NCBI RefSeq assembly: GCF_024323335.1
Contig: NC_066583.1
Coordinates: 269,285,416 to 269,349,415, forward strand
Source of the DNA: Lathyrus oleraceus
Lineage: Eukaryota; Streptophyta; Magnoliopsida; Fabales; Fabaceae
Direction: 5' to 3'
DNA: 64,000 nt
Shown: in pieces, positions 49,262 to 61,069 of the stretch
Layout of the letters: every line of letters starts with the position of its first letter
How positions within the stretch are numbered: position 1 is the stretch's first letter
The notes under the pieces: model-generated
Told to the model about the DNA's origin: nothing
The model's input: the letters and a program-made list of their open reading frames with translations, nothing else
Databases searched by the model: none
Translations under genes and position numbers: made by a program

Positions 49262-51450
49262 ATGGCTGATGAATCTGAAGTAATTGGTTCAAGTGAGGGT
49301 ACTCCTCATGGTGATAACAATCATGATCAAAGTATATCTGAGAGGAACAATTATGTTGCTAGACCTCCAACATTCAATGAAGACTCTATTGAATTTGAAT
49401 GGTGGAAAAGTAAGATGTATACTCATATAATAGGTCTTGATGATGAGCTGTAGGATATATTGGAAGATGACATTGGCATTTAATTCAATAGTGTTGAAAT
49501 GGTGTTTAATAGAAAATCTCTCACACTTGCGCATAAGAAGATCTACAGAAAACACTACATAGTGAGAGGCATTCTGGTAGATCCTTTGCCTCATTTTGAG
49601 TACATAAAGATCATTAAAAAATACACTTCCAAAACTATTTTAAAATCCTTATGTGCTACCTATGAAGGAAACCAACAAGTTCAATAAGCCAAAATAAATC
49701 TTCTGGTTCAACAATATGAGTTGTTCAGAATGAAAGAAGATGAGAACATTGAAACCTTGTTTTCAAGGTTTCAAGTTCTTGTATATGGGATTCAAGTTCT
49801 CAACAAAAGTTGCACCACCTCTGATCATGTCAAGAAGATTCTTAGGAGTCTTCCTGTATGATACAGACCAAAGATGACAACTATTCAGGAAGCTATTGAC
49901 CTGAACAATATCAATCTTGAAAGCCTGATAAGTAATATCCAAATCCATGAGTTAAAAATCAATGGAGATGAAGAACCAATTAAGAAATCAAAGTCTCTGT
50001 CTTTGAAATCTGTTGGGAGGTCTGAGAAATCTTCTCAGATTTGGGAGCAAAAAGAAGTCATTAATGTTGAAGCCTCTGAAGAAGATTATGATGATGATGA
50101 AATGAATTTCATCATAAAAAGGTTTCAATATCTTTCCAACAAGAACATAAAGTTATCTGGCAGAAGATTTGGCTTTAGAGGAACAAGCTTCAGAGTTAGC
50201 AAAGATGATCAAAAAAGGATGCTTCAATTGTTAGAAGCCTGATCATTTTATAGCTGACTGTCTAAAGCTTCAGAAGGACAAAGTAAAAAAGGAAAGCTTC
50301 TAAAATAACAACTCTAAAAGCAAGTTAAGGAAAATTCTCATGGCAACATGATATGAACTTGATGACGAAGAAGAAGCTGACAAGAATGAAGGAGAAGCCA
50401 ATCTAGCTTTTATGGTTTCAACATTCTCAGAATCAGAAGTTGATTATGACTCAGATTCAAAGGATGCAGGGGGGGTATTCTCTAAACTTTCTAGATCTGA
50501 TTTAATTACTTTATATCAAGATCTTATGGATATATGTCAGGAGAAAGCCATACATATAAAAATTATAAAAAAGCAATATGTTCTTATAAAAGATGAATTA
50601 AGTTTTTCTAAAGATAAGATTGAAAAACTTGAAAGAGATCAGATTACTTTAGTGAAAGATATGTTTGACAAACCTCTTAATCAATATGAGTTGGCTCTTC
50701 AAAAGTTTTTCATAATTGGCTCTAACAGAGCTAGACTTGCATCCATGATCTATGGTGTAAGTAGAATCAAAGGAGAAAGTCTTGGTTATCATAAAAAATC
50801 TTTTCATACAAGTACTAAAACTTTGGTTAAACCAACAGACCTTTCTTCTTCAAGTTATGCTAAAAATGGTTGTACTCTCAGTTTGTGCATGCTACTAATG
50901 CTAAGTTTCTAAACCAATCAGAATCTATAACTGTGGAGTCATAGGTTCTAAAAGAAAACAGAATCTGAGACCTCAATGTCAACAATTTTAAATAAATCAG
51001 AACCAATGATTCTTAAGTCAAAGGTTCTAAAAGAAACAGAATTTGAGACCTCTAAGTCAAAGGTTCTAAAGAAAATAGAATCTAAGACATCTAGTTACAA
51101 GGTTCTGAAAGGCCCAGAACCTAAGGATAAGATTCATTCAAGACAAAAAAACTTTTAAATCTAAAGTCTTAAATAATCCAAAACCTTATTACAAAGCAAA
51201 GGCACAATATAAGAGGAAGCCTAGTAAAACTAATCTCAAAGGACCCATAAGAGTATGGGTACCAAACAGTGAAATTATTTTTGCTACAGATATGCTAAAA
51301 GGGAAGAACAAATCAATAATCTCAATTCCAGGACAATGGCTAACTACAACATACAACAAAAGAAAAGCCTATGTTCCAAATCCTAACTCAGAAGGAGGAA
51401 GAAAATGTGAAATCTGGAAGAAACCAATAATACAAGATTATTGGTATTGG
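49262..51450 (+). pseudogene. Copia element C gag and start of protease, decayed
   Basis: Starts MADESEVIGSSEGTPHGDNN and keeps FEWWKSKMYTHIIGLDDEL, MKEDENIETLFSRFQVLV-like sequence, LESLISNIQIHELKINGDEE, the acidic linker, the coiled coil and RARLASMIYGVSRIKGESLG. Numerous stops break it. Near 51240-51420 the linker RVWVPNSEII continues in its own frame while, +1 to it, a decayed protease block (D-x-G then MFQ) can be read. Similarity ends near 51470-51660. The zinc knuckle region is badly damaged. Confidence 0.8.
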
Positions 51451-51659
51451 AAAGACTGATGATGTCTAATCAAAAGCTGATGCTTCAGATGCTTAACCTA
51501 TCTCTAAAGCTTATCCAGCTAAAATGGCCTCTGATAAGGCTCATGGTGTACAAAAACAAAATCAATCCTTGATCTTGGAGGAAAAACCCTAACCAGTTTT
51601 ATCAAAGAAAACCCCAAAGAATACTCAACCCAATTATGATTACAATAATCCTAAATTAG

Positions 51660-52431
51660 GCCTTATCAATCTATTGACAATCAACAAAAATGGTTATGCG
51701 TAATTGTTGAATGTGTGAAGAAAAAGATTGAAGATAAAAAGAAAATTCTAAGTGTGTTCTTGGTTTCAATTTTGAGAAATGATGTACAACTGCATATTTA
51801 TATGTATGTTGTGTGTAAAAAAATAACAGACAAAACAAATTTTTAGTCAAAAAATTACAAGTTTTGTAAAATAGAACTAAATGTATTGACTCCAAATTTG
51901 AATGAGTAAATACATAAGGCCTAGGAGTCGATACATTCATTCAATGAGTCGATACATTGAAGGTGGGGAGTTTTTCTTGAACAGATGCTTTAGTAAGAGT
52001 CGACTCTAAACACGGGAGATTCTCCCCGTACCTGTTATGTATCAATCCATATTAACAATGTATCGATACATTGAAGGAAGGATATTTTCTTAAGAAAAAC
52101 TTTTAGTTGGAGTTGACTCCAAACACGAATGAGTCGACTCATTCGCATTGTGTATTGAATCATGCATCATGTGTATCGATGCATTTAGGTCAGAACTATT
52201 TTCTTTTAAAACTCTATCAATATGTATCGATACATAGCCATAATGTATCGATCCATAGACATGTTTTTCATGAAAAAACATAATTTGACTTGTAATGACC
52301 TACCTAATCTGATTTTAAGTGTCATGTGATGATAATGTACACCTAGACAGAGACAACAAGATCCAATATACATAAATACTAAGTGTCCTAGTATTGACAT
52401 TATTCAAAACATATCTAAGATGATAGTGCAC
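51660..52431. other. LTR-like relic with TGTATCGATACA palindromes
   Basis: No gene. TGTTGAATGTGTGAAG at 51697 could be an LTR start. The palindrome TGTATCGATACA or near-forms (GAGTCGATACATT, GTGTATCGATGCA, AATGTATCGATCCAT) occurs about eight times between 51905 and 52260, accompanied by GAGTCGACTC words. I infer an old LTR, probably minus strand, of a copia element. Confidence 0.4.
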
Positions 52432-52976
52432 TCACACATGATAGATTGATATTTTCTTCACAACTATCACAAACAACAAATAAATCATCAATAATTGCAA
52501 CATCTCCATTATTGTTACCTTCCTTTTTGTCATTGTTGTAATCTTCTTCTTGTCTTCCCTTTTCAACTTCCGACAATACCTTTTTATGTGTCCCTTTCCC
52601 CTGCAATGATGACACTCAATATTAGAGAATCTATTAGAGCCTCCTTGTGATTTACCATATGATGTCCCACAATTACTTGAACCTCTACTTTGATGTCTTC
52701 CCCTCGATTCGGTAACCAAAACCTCAGAATGTGAAGAAGAAACTTGTGATTTATGCCTTAACTCCTCATTCAACATACTACTTATAGCTTAGTCCATTGA
52801 GATGATACCATTCGAATAAGAGTTAGATAAGGATATCCTAAAAGTCTCCCGAGAATTAGGCAAAGTACGAAGAAGCCACAAACCTTGAATTTCATCATCA
52901 AAAGTAAAATTCATCGTTGGCAATTAATTTAGAATCCCTTGGAAAGTGTTTAAGTGATCCTTCATTGGTGAACCAT
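52432..52976 (-). pseudogene. Copia gag relic, minus strand
   Basis: On the minus strand, from 52976 down: MKDHLNTFQGIL-like UBN2 sequence, FTFDDEIQGLWLLRTLPNSR and ETFRISLSNSYSNGIISMD, then from 52776 MLNEELRHKSQVSSSHSEVL and the zinc knuckle CHHCRGKGHIKRYC. Stops and frame changes are present. It is split at 52981 by element E, so its first half should lie beyond the 3' end of E. Confidence 0.82.
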
Positions 52977-52981
52977 CACTA

Positions 52982-54340
52982 TGTTGGTGTAAGCCCTAGA
53001 GGCCAATACTTTTGGTACTTGTATCGAATTATTTAAGGTTTTTTCTTTATTATGGTTGTTTAATAAAGTCCCTAGAATAGCTAGTCCGTTTAATGTATCA
53101 AGTATGACTTAATCATGAGATCACATTAAACATAAGGACATTATTCTTAAAGTATCTGTAGTCAAGCTTTATTGTGAAGTGGGATAACATTAAAGCATTA
53201 AGACTATTATGTTTGTAGACTGATGATCACATCTCATGGATCATGGATAAAGAGTTATCAAGTCTTAAACATAGGTATGAATATTAAGAGTAATATTTAT
53301 ACCGGATTGACCCGCTATGAGAATACTATATAGAAAGTTATGCAAAGTGTCATAAGTTATTCTCATGGTGATAATGGTGTATACCACTCTTCAACCTGAA
53401 ACCACTATGGATCCTAGATGTAGAGTCGAGTGCTTTATTGCTGATCCAACATTGTCCGTAACTGGATAACCATAAAGACAGTTGATGGGTACTCCACGAA
53501 GCATGTTGAGGGACATGAGTGACCTAGATGGAATTTGCCCATTCTGCGTAACAGGATAAATGTCTATGGGCCCAATATTGAACTGGACAAGGATGACACG
53601 GTCTATACCTTGTGTTCAATATAGACATAAGGGCAAAGGGGTAATTATACACATAATTATTATCACAGGAGGTTTTGTCAGATCACATGACATTTTCGTG
53701 TCTTGGGTAGCAGTGATGTGTTGCTAGATACCGCTCACTGTTTATTATGTTAAATGCGTGATTTAATATAATTGCCAACGTCACGAAAACCTACAGGGTC
53801 ACACACAAAGGACGGATTGATGAGAAATAGAGTAACTAAGGAACATCGTAAGGTACGGTGCACTTAAGTGGAATACGAAATATGGTAAGGTACCAAATAC
53901 TTAAGTGATTTTGGCATATTATGAGATATGGGCCAAAATACACTTAAGTGGGCTTTTTAGCTTGAAGCCTACACAAGTGGTTCTATAAATAGAACCCCTT
54001 GGGTAGAAGCATTGTCACTCCACTCAGACTAACTCTCAAGTGAAGACTTGGAATTTCGTTTCCCTCTCTCTCTCACTCAAAGCCTTCATTCGTACCAGCT
54101 AGCACTGAGATTGAAGGAACCCGTTCGTGTGGAGTGAGTAGAGACGTTGTCATCGTTCAACGTTCGTGATCGCTCCGTGGATTTGTATCCAAGGTTTTTG
54201 ATCGTTACAAGAGATCTGCACCAAAGGTTTGAATCGCCACAAGAGGTAACGATTCTATCACTGATCATGCCCATTCGTAAGGATCACTAAATGGAGAAAT
54301 TTTTAAATTCCGCTGCGCCTTGGATGACAATTCTCCTTCA
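52982..54340 (+). mobile_element. 5' LTR of copia element E
   Basis: Runs from TGTTGGTGTAAGCCCTAG to TTCTCCTTCA, 1,359 bp. TATAAATAG at 53984-53992 is the TATA box. The preceding CACTA (52977-52981) should be the target duplication; its partner is outside the window. A tRNA-Met primer site TGGTATCAGAGC follows at 54342-54353. Confidence 0.88.
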
Positions 54341-54341
54341 G

Positions 54342-54353
54342 TGGTATCAGAGC
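54342..54353 (+). promoter_or_regulatory. Primer-binding site of element E
   Basis: Exact TGGTATCAGAGC one base inside the LTR. Confidence 0.92.
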
Positions 54354-56176
54354 CACTTACGAAACCATGAATCTGATAACTGTTTTTGTTCTGTATTAAT
54401 ATGATTAAAGATAGAATTAATCAAAGATTAAATTGAGATCGATCAAGTTATATATATGATATATGTAATCCTGATGCAAAATACATTATATATGATATAG
54501 TGTTCTCGTTTCGTTCATTCAAACACTCAATGATTATTGTCCTTTGAGCGATCAATGGTCATTTGCTTCTTGATCCGACATTAGTATGGTGAAGCAATGA
54601 CGTGTTGATCAATCATACTGAATCAACAATCGAGATGTGTTTGACGGTCTGAAATTGGTGCATCAGGGTTAGTGATGGCACAAGGGTTGTGTTGTCAGAG
54701 AGTTATGCGATTGGGGTTGTGACTGCACAAGAGTTGTGCTTTCTAAACACTTTTTGGAACAATGTTAACCGGTTAACGCATATGGTTAACCGGTTAACAC
54801 AATACGAAATAAATTTTTTTAAGGTTTTCAAACAGTGTTAACCGGTTAACGCATTTGGTTAACCAGTTAACGCAAAACGGAAAACAGTTTTCCAAGAGAT
54901 TTTCAAACAGTGTTAACCAGTTAACGCATTTGGTTAACTAGTTAACGCAAGGCAGAAAACAATTTTTGAACAGATTTCAAACAGTGTTAACTGGTTAACG
55001 CATTTGGTTAACCGGTTAACGCAAGGCAAAGTTCACCCGTTCGGCTAACTAAGTGCTTTAAGGTATCAAGTGTTGATGCGAAAAGTGACGTCGATTTTAA
55101 ATGAATTATTCATTAAAAATTTCGCCCAGGGGCGCTGCCCCCTTGACCCCCGGGCAGTGGACCCCCGGCTAACTCTGCGTAGTGTGATCGGTCGTCGAAA
55201 TTTAATTTGGTTTTAATTAATTAAAAGAATTAATAATAATAATAAAGTGTTTATTATTGTCTTGTGGTGATCGGTTATGGCCTTAGTTTTCCTTTATTCT
55301 GCTTTGGGTTTTAAAATACGAGGTGCGTGTCGTGCCTCTCTCTTAATCTCCCAAATGTAACTTCTTTTCTCATCTCACTCCCTCGTATGTAAAACGAGTT
55401 TCTTTTATGTAATTTAATGATATGAAGAAAGCAAAGAAGTCAGTGTCAAAGGAGGACAACCTTGAAGATCTTGTTTGGAGAAGCTTAGATCATTGTTAGA
55501 TTAGCTTAGGTTCTCTCATTGGCTTGGGAGAACAATTGCGCTAGGGGCCATAACTGTTTCATTATGTATGTATGTATGTTGATGCATGTGAATGTATGTT
55601 GATGCATGTGAGAGACGGTTTATATGATAAACAAGCCGGTGAGATCAGAAAAATTGCAATTCCCTTAAATTAAATATTAAGTTTATGCTTTCCAAGTTTT
55701 AACACTCATCAAGACTAGTAATGGATAATGTAGGTTTCGCCTACGCGAGGTGCATGTTCTATATTAGTAAGGTGCGATGGGATAATTGTAATATCCAACT
55801 ATTAAAACAATGGGTCAAACTTAACTAAACAAATTATAATAATATTATATATGTTTAGAAGCAAGAGTTGGGAATGATCCATATGATGGATTGGAATAAG
55901 GAGTTATTCACCCAACTGAAATTTTCGAGAGTTGTATGAGATACAATTGGAAGGAGTTCCTACCTAAATAACCTAGTTTTGTGTAATCCGCCTACGCGGA
56001 CTTAAAACGAAGTGAAATATGGATCTCGACCCACTAGAAAATCTTCCAACGGGATTTTCCGAATCAAGTGATGAGGGTCATTTGTTTTGAGTAAAATAGT
56101 GGGAGCATATTTAATAAAGGCCTAATTAAATATGTCAATGATACTTATATTTTCATTAATCCTTATGTAGATTACC
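54354..56176 (+). other. Element E untranslated leader
   Basis: A 1.8-kb internal leader between primer site and gag. It holds the GTTAAC array at 54773-55020, a GC-rich GCCCAGGGGCGCTGCCCCCT word at 55125, and GTATGTTGATGCATGTGA duplicated near 55575-55610. No coding frame is recognised. Confidence 0.75.
54773..55020. repeat. Array of paired GTTAAC palindromes
   Basis: Eight copies of GTTAACNNGTTAAC, NN being CG, CA, TA or TG, are arranged as four pairs in units of about 73 bp, each pair joined by GCATTTG or GCATATG. GTTAAC is its own complement, so each copy is a 14-bp palindrome or near-palindrome. Confidence 0.92.
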
Positions 56177-56580
56177 ATGACAACAAACACCTCTAACAAC
56201 ATCCTGCGATCAATCCTTGATAAGGAAAAATTGTCTGGGACAAATTTTCTGGATTGGCACCGAAATCTGAGGATTGTCCTCACACATGATAGAAAGCTGT
56301 ATGTCTTGGAGAAACCTGTTCCTGAAGAGGAACCTCCTAGTTCTGCACCTAAGGCAGAAAGAGATGCTTATAAGAAGCATGTCAATGATGCCAATGAAAC
56401 TGCTTGTCTCATGCTAGCTACCATGAACTCAGAGTTGCAAAAGCAACATGAGAACATGGCGGCGTTCGGTACGATCGAACACCTGAAGATGCTCTATCAA
56501 GAGCAAGCAAGACATGAAAGGTTTGAAGTTTCAAAAGCCCTTTTTCAAGGCAAGTTAGCTGAGGGAGCCCCTGTAGGTCC
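56177..56580 (+). pseudogene. Copia element E gag, split by insertion
   Basis: MTTNTSNNILRSILDKEKLS opens a gag with GTNFLDWHRNLRIVLTHDRK, KKHVNDANETACLMLATMNS and ARHERFEVSKALFQGKLAEG. This is the copia gag family. At 56581 it runs into TGTCGCTCCCCGG, the start of the Ogre-type LTR; the 22 further codons to 56647 belong to the insertion. GGTCC (56576-56580) should be the duplicated target. No other lesion is seen in the 135 codons present. Confidence 0.85.
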
Positions 56581-58458
56581 TGTCGCTCCCCGGATTTCCC
56601 GAATCCAAGTACAAACGCGAAAAGAATGGCGCGGAAGAAAAGAGTAGAGTCGCCAGCTATGTACTTTTATCCCAAGAGAAGGGAAAGGTAGTACTGCATA
56701 ACCGAGAGGGAACGGATAAAACAAAGTCTCAAACCAAAGAAAACTGAGTAAGGGGGCCGGTTACATGAAGGGAAGGTTATCGCACCCCTTCACGTCTGCG
56801 GTACTCCACAGGATCCACGATTTCTATTTATGTCTAAAGTGTGTGTATAAAAAGTCCTATATGCGATGAGAAAGAGAGAAAATCAAAGTAGGGAAAAGAA
56901 AGAGTTATTGCTCGCACAGGCCCTACCCTGCTGCATACGTATCTCAAGAAGGATTGAGAATCAGAGCACCGTAGCTCGGCTAACCTATTTTTGTTTGTTT
57001 TTTTATGATGAATGACGTTACTACACAATCTACCGAATGCTCGACCTTTGGAGACTTACTCACCTGTAGTAGAAGGAGTTAACGTGTTCTTAGGAGAAGA
57101 AAAATCAATGAGTTTGTTTGTGTTTTAGGAATGCTCATGCAAAAAGGAAGTCCTAGACGAAGGAACCGTGCTACCTTAATTGACATGCAAACGAGAGACT
57201 ATACGAAGCCTAGCAATCCTATGGGGAGACGATCACATCATACAAAACAAACATGCATAAAGTAAACACGCCAATAAGGGGGCTCAAACATACGTGGGTA
57301 GGGCTTTAGTCAAGAGGGATCATATCAACCTCGACAAACAAGCCATGGAAAGTTAATCAAATGGGCTCTTAACCACTGACATTGAACGTCAGGGTGAGCA
57401 GATCAAGCGGGTAATGAGGATAAGACCTCATAGCTCTTAACCCTGGACAGGGTGAGCTCACGACAAAAAGTGGGGATTCAGAAAGGTGGAACCCTCTCCA
57501 CTGACTGACCGGATAAAAGATCTTGGGCTTTTGTTCTAAAGCATCGACATGTAGTGCGAGCATAAAGAACGACACACTGAATAACAGGGGATCGACTACT
57601 AATCCCTTTTATCCGTCAATTGCCTCTTCATGGAGGTCTTTAGCACTGGTGCCTCCTTTTGGAGGTCTTTGGGTACAAAAGTAAACACACAAAAACATTG
57701 GCTCCTATCGAGGTCTTCCAGCTAAGAAAGCGGTAAAATACGGAAAAATATGTAAAAGGGATCAAGAGATCTACCACACGGACAAAGGTCCAAAGTAACA
57801 GTAACTAAAGAAATAAGAAACCCAGAGATCTCTCAGGCTAGCACCATCAAAGAAAACAAGTCAGCAAAGCAATCAAAATAAATCTCCAAATGGTATCCCA
57901 CAAATAAAGGGGAATACCAAGCAAGTTATCTCTTCAAGGTTCATGTGAGTCCTCACAAAAAAAACTCAACAAACAGGTTAGAATAACAAGGTGGGGTGCA
58001 ATCAAGAGTTGCACCGAATAAGAGAATCAAAATGTAACCACATGAATCATGCCATTAAAGTTCACAAAAATCTCACAAAAAGCAACCAAGGATAGGAGGC
58101 CTAAACCTCTTGTCAAACAAATGCATTAAAAGGGTATCAAAACTCAAAGTCAGGGGTAAGGATCCACACATCAAGACATGACATACCTACTAATTGGAGA
58201 GATCGATTGAAATTGAATTGCACCGTTGGCTTTGCAGAACAATCTTAGGGTTTATATGAGAGGGAATTGGTTCTTTGCAGATGAGTTCCCTTCAGTCTCT
58301 AGAGGTTGCTCTGAATTAGTTAGAATCTCTCTCGGGTTTTTCCACTGAATTTTTTTTAGAATTTATAACCTGATTTTCGTGGCTTTGTGGGCTCAAATGA
58401 GAGAGGTCAAAGTTCAAGATTTTTCTGTCATATTTTCTTTTTTATTTATTTTTATTTA

Positions 58459-58489
<31 letters not shown>

Positions 58490-58513
58490 ATTTTATTTTC
58501 AAAACGAGTGGGC

Positions 58514-58628
58514 TTCGCCTAGCGAGCATGACAGTTCAGGAAATTCCTCTGAGCGCAGGTGATTCTGGTGGCTTTTCTTGGGACTCGCTAGGCGACCCAT
58601 TCTGCTCGCCTAGCGAGCATGACAGCTC
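58514..58628. repeat. CGCTAGGCGA hairpin module in Ogre-type LTR
   Basis: CTCGCTAGGCGA (58584-58595) and its exact complement TCGCCTAGCGAG (58606-58617) flank ten bases. A third half-site lies at 58516. CATGACAG follows two of them. A closely similar module is in the Athila-type LTR at 61567-61690. Confidence 0.9.
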
Positions 58629-59046
58629 ATGAACAAACTTTTGCTCCTTCAAGATTAATGTTTTGAAAGTAACTCAAGTCATTCCCTTGCCATTTCCTCT
58701 TCAGTTGACCAACAGTTGACTTCTGGCTTCATAGTTGAATTTTGAACTGTACTGAGCTCATTAAGCTTGATCCTTCAGATAGAACCCACAAAGTGACTTG
58801 GATGACATCCTCTTGGAGCTAATTCTGATTGACATGATGAAATGCAATATGAAATGTTAAATGACCTAAAAAATGAATGCATGAATGAGGAGGGCAAATT
58901 TGAGGTGCTACAGCTGCCCCTATTCAATCAACTGTGAACCTGAACGGATGAAAGCAGCGTCTATCAGACTTTCAAGGTAAACAGGGATTGAATACCAAAA
59001 GAACCGGAGAATTTGCACTCTGTAGGTGACGAAGCGAGGAAAGTGA

Positions 59047-60153
59047 GGTCATTTACCGATGGCGGCTTCAAAACAAATTTGATATTTACCGATATCAAGG
59101 AAAGCGAGGCCATTTACCGATGGCGGCTTCAAAATAAAATTTGATATTTACCGATATCAAGGAAAGCGAGGCCATTTACCGATGGCGGCTTCAAAAGCGA
59201 ATTTGATATTTACCAATATCAAGGAAAGCGAGGCCATTTACCGATGGCGGCTTCAAAATAAAATTTGATATTTACCGATATCAAGGAAAGGGAGGCCATT
59301 TACCGATGGCGGCTTCAAAACCGATTTGATATTTACCGATATCAAGGAAAGCGAGGCCATTTACCGATGGCGGCTTCACTGGGGAGGAACAAGATGTTTA
59401 CAAGTGAAACAAGACCAGACATTTACCGATGACTGGGAAGGAACTCGATGTTTACCGACATCGAACAAGGATGTTTATAAGTGAAACAAGACCAGACATT
59501 TAGCGATGTCAAAGAAAGTGCTACACGACCAGACATTTACCGATGACTGGGAAGGAACTCGATGTTTACCGACATCGAACAAGGATGTTTATAAGTGAAA
59601 CAAGACCAGACATTTACCGATGTCAAAGAAAGCGCTACACGACCAGACATTTACCGATGACTGGGAAGGAACTCGATGTTTACCGACATCGAACAAGGAT
59701 GTTTATAAGTGAAACAAGACCAGACATTTACCGATGACTGAGAAGAAACTCGATGTTTACCGACATCGAACAATGACGTTTATAAGTGGAACGAGACCAG
59801 ACATTTACCGATGACTGGGAAGGAACTCGATGTTTACCGACATCGAATCAATGATGTTTACCGACACCAAAGAAAGGATACATTTATGAAACGAAACCAT
59901 TTATCGATGGCGAAAATGAAATACTCGATATTTACAGATAGCGAATCTGCTGGGGAATTCTAAGGACAAAACCATTTACCGATGGTTAACAAGCAGCTGA
60001 TGTTTACCGACATCGAATCAATGATGTTTACCGACACCAAAAAAGGGAAAGGACACACATGGGTGTTGACAGAATGATTTTTTGTAGACACCGTGAGAGA
60101 CATGCCATTTACTGATGGCCAACGATTGGAATTCGATGTTTACCGACATCGAA
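59047..60153. repeat. TTACCG hairpin array with co-varying stems
   Basis: About 25 copies of TTTACCG. Around the hexamer TTACCG the flanks are complementary but differ between repeats: GCCAT/ATGGC, TTGATAT/ATATCAA, TCGATGT/ACATCGA, GACAT/ATGTC, AACCAT/ATGGTT and TTCGATGT/ACATCGAA. The first block (59047-59390) has about six 61-62 bp units with two hairpins each; the second (59410-59870) has longer units; the rest is irregular and decayed to about 60270. The 64-codon plus frame over it is incidental. Confidence 0.92.
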
Positions 60154-60270
60154 AGATGATGTTTACAGACACCAAAGAAAAGCACAGACATTTACGGGGA
60201 TTAACACGACACTTACCGGTATCGCAAGGATGATATTTACATATGTCAAAGTAAGGCAGACACTTACTGG

Positions 60271-61069
60271 TGGCTAGATCGGAAGAGAATCAAACTTTCC
60301 TTTCACAGACTGGTGAGAAAATAAATCTCACTGGGATCATCGATTCTGAATGTTGCCAAGAGCAACTGCTGCAAATGTGCTACACTGATGTTGAAAAATG
60401 ATCCGTCTCTTCCGGAGATATGATCCAATCTGGTTTAATACATGTATGCATATGTTTGAGTTTTCTATGGCGTAATGCTCCACACTGAATGGAAATGCTA
60501 CGCGATTTGAGAATGCGAATGCAAATGATGATTACTACATGCAAGATGCAAAGGGAGGAAAACTCCTGCTGGGAAAGCGAATGATCACTTTACTGAGCAC
60601 ACAATTCCTGATTCGATCTTCCAACTCTGTGGGGAGATACAACAATTCTGCTGAGGATAACATTCTCGGAACGGTAGAGAAACCAACTCAACTGGGGAGT
60701 CACTTGTTGGGAAAACACCAACCTCTCGACCATGCTGGGGAAACAAATTCCGAACTCGACTTAGACGACCCAACTTCTTACACGACTGGACAGTGTTGAA
60801 ACGACATGGTTTTCCTTCGAACAAACTTTGGCTCATCTGCTTTAGCCATCAATCAAAGATAGTGACCTGCGAAATGGCAGTGCATACATGCCCCAGGGGA
60901 TCGTATGGACAAAATATACTCAAGTGTACTCAACATTCAAAATGATTTTCAGATGTTTTATCTTTCCGCACGTCATTGTCTAGCCTTCATGTTTTTAGAT
61001 GCAATGTTTATCAAAAATTTGGACGTTTTTTGCAAACAAAACAGTAAAATAAAAATAAAAGAGAGTAAT
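60271..61069. other. Remainder of Ogre-type LTR, no gene
   Basis: No recognisable gene; the 86-codon frame at 60539 has no domain. Words such as CTGCTGGGAAAGC, TGTGGGGAGATACAACAATT and CCAGGGGATCG suggest further LTR sequence. Confidence 0.5.

Larger units (their letters stand above)
56581..61069 (+). mobile_element. Ogre/Tat-type gypsy LTR, interrupted on the right
   Basis: Starts TGTCGCTCCCCGG. The following words AGAGTCGCCA, TTTTATCCCAAGAGAAGGGA, GGTTACATGAAGGGAAGG then TTATCGCACCCC, ATGCTCGACCTTTGGAGACT and GTGCTACAGCTGCCCCTATT are characteristic of the very long LTRs of legume Ogre elements. It contains the hairpin array at 59047-60153 and no gene. It is broken at 61070 by the Athila-type LTR. 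I rely on remembered family patterns, so lineage is less certain than its being an LTR. Confidence 0.7.

Noticed and set aside
56177..56647. Gag frame of element E taken through to 56647
   Set aside because: The last 22 codons lie inside the Ogre-type LTR, so the gag proper stops at 56580.
59543..59737. 64-codon plus-strand frame
   Set aside because: Repeats with the DNA unit and has no domain; incidental to the hairpin array.
59047..60250. CRISPR-like look of regularly spaced repeats
   Set aside because: Spacers are themselves repeated, unit lengths vary, and the context is a plant LTR.
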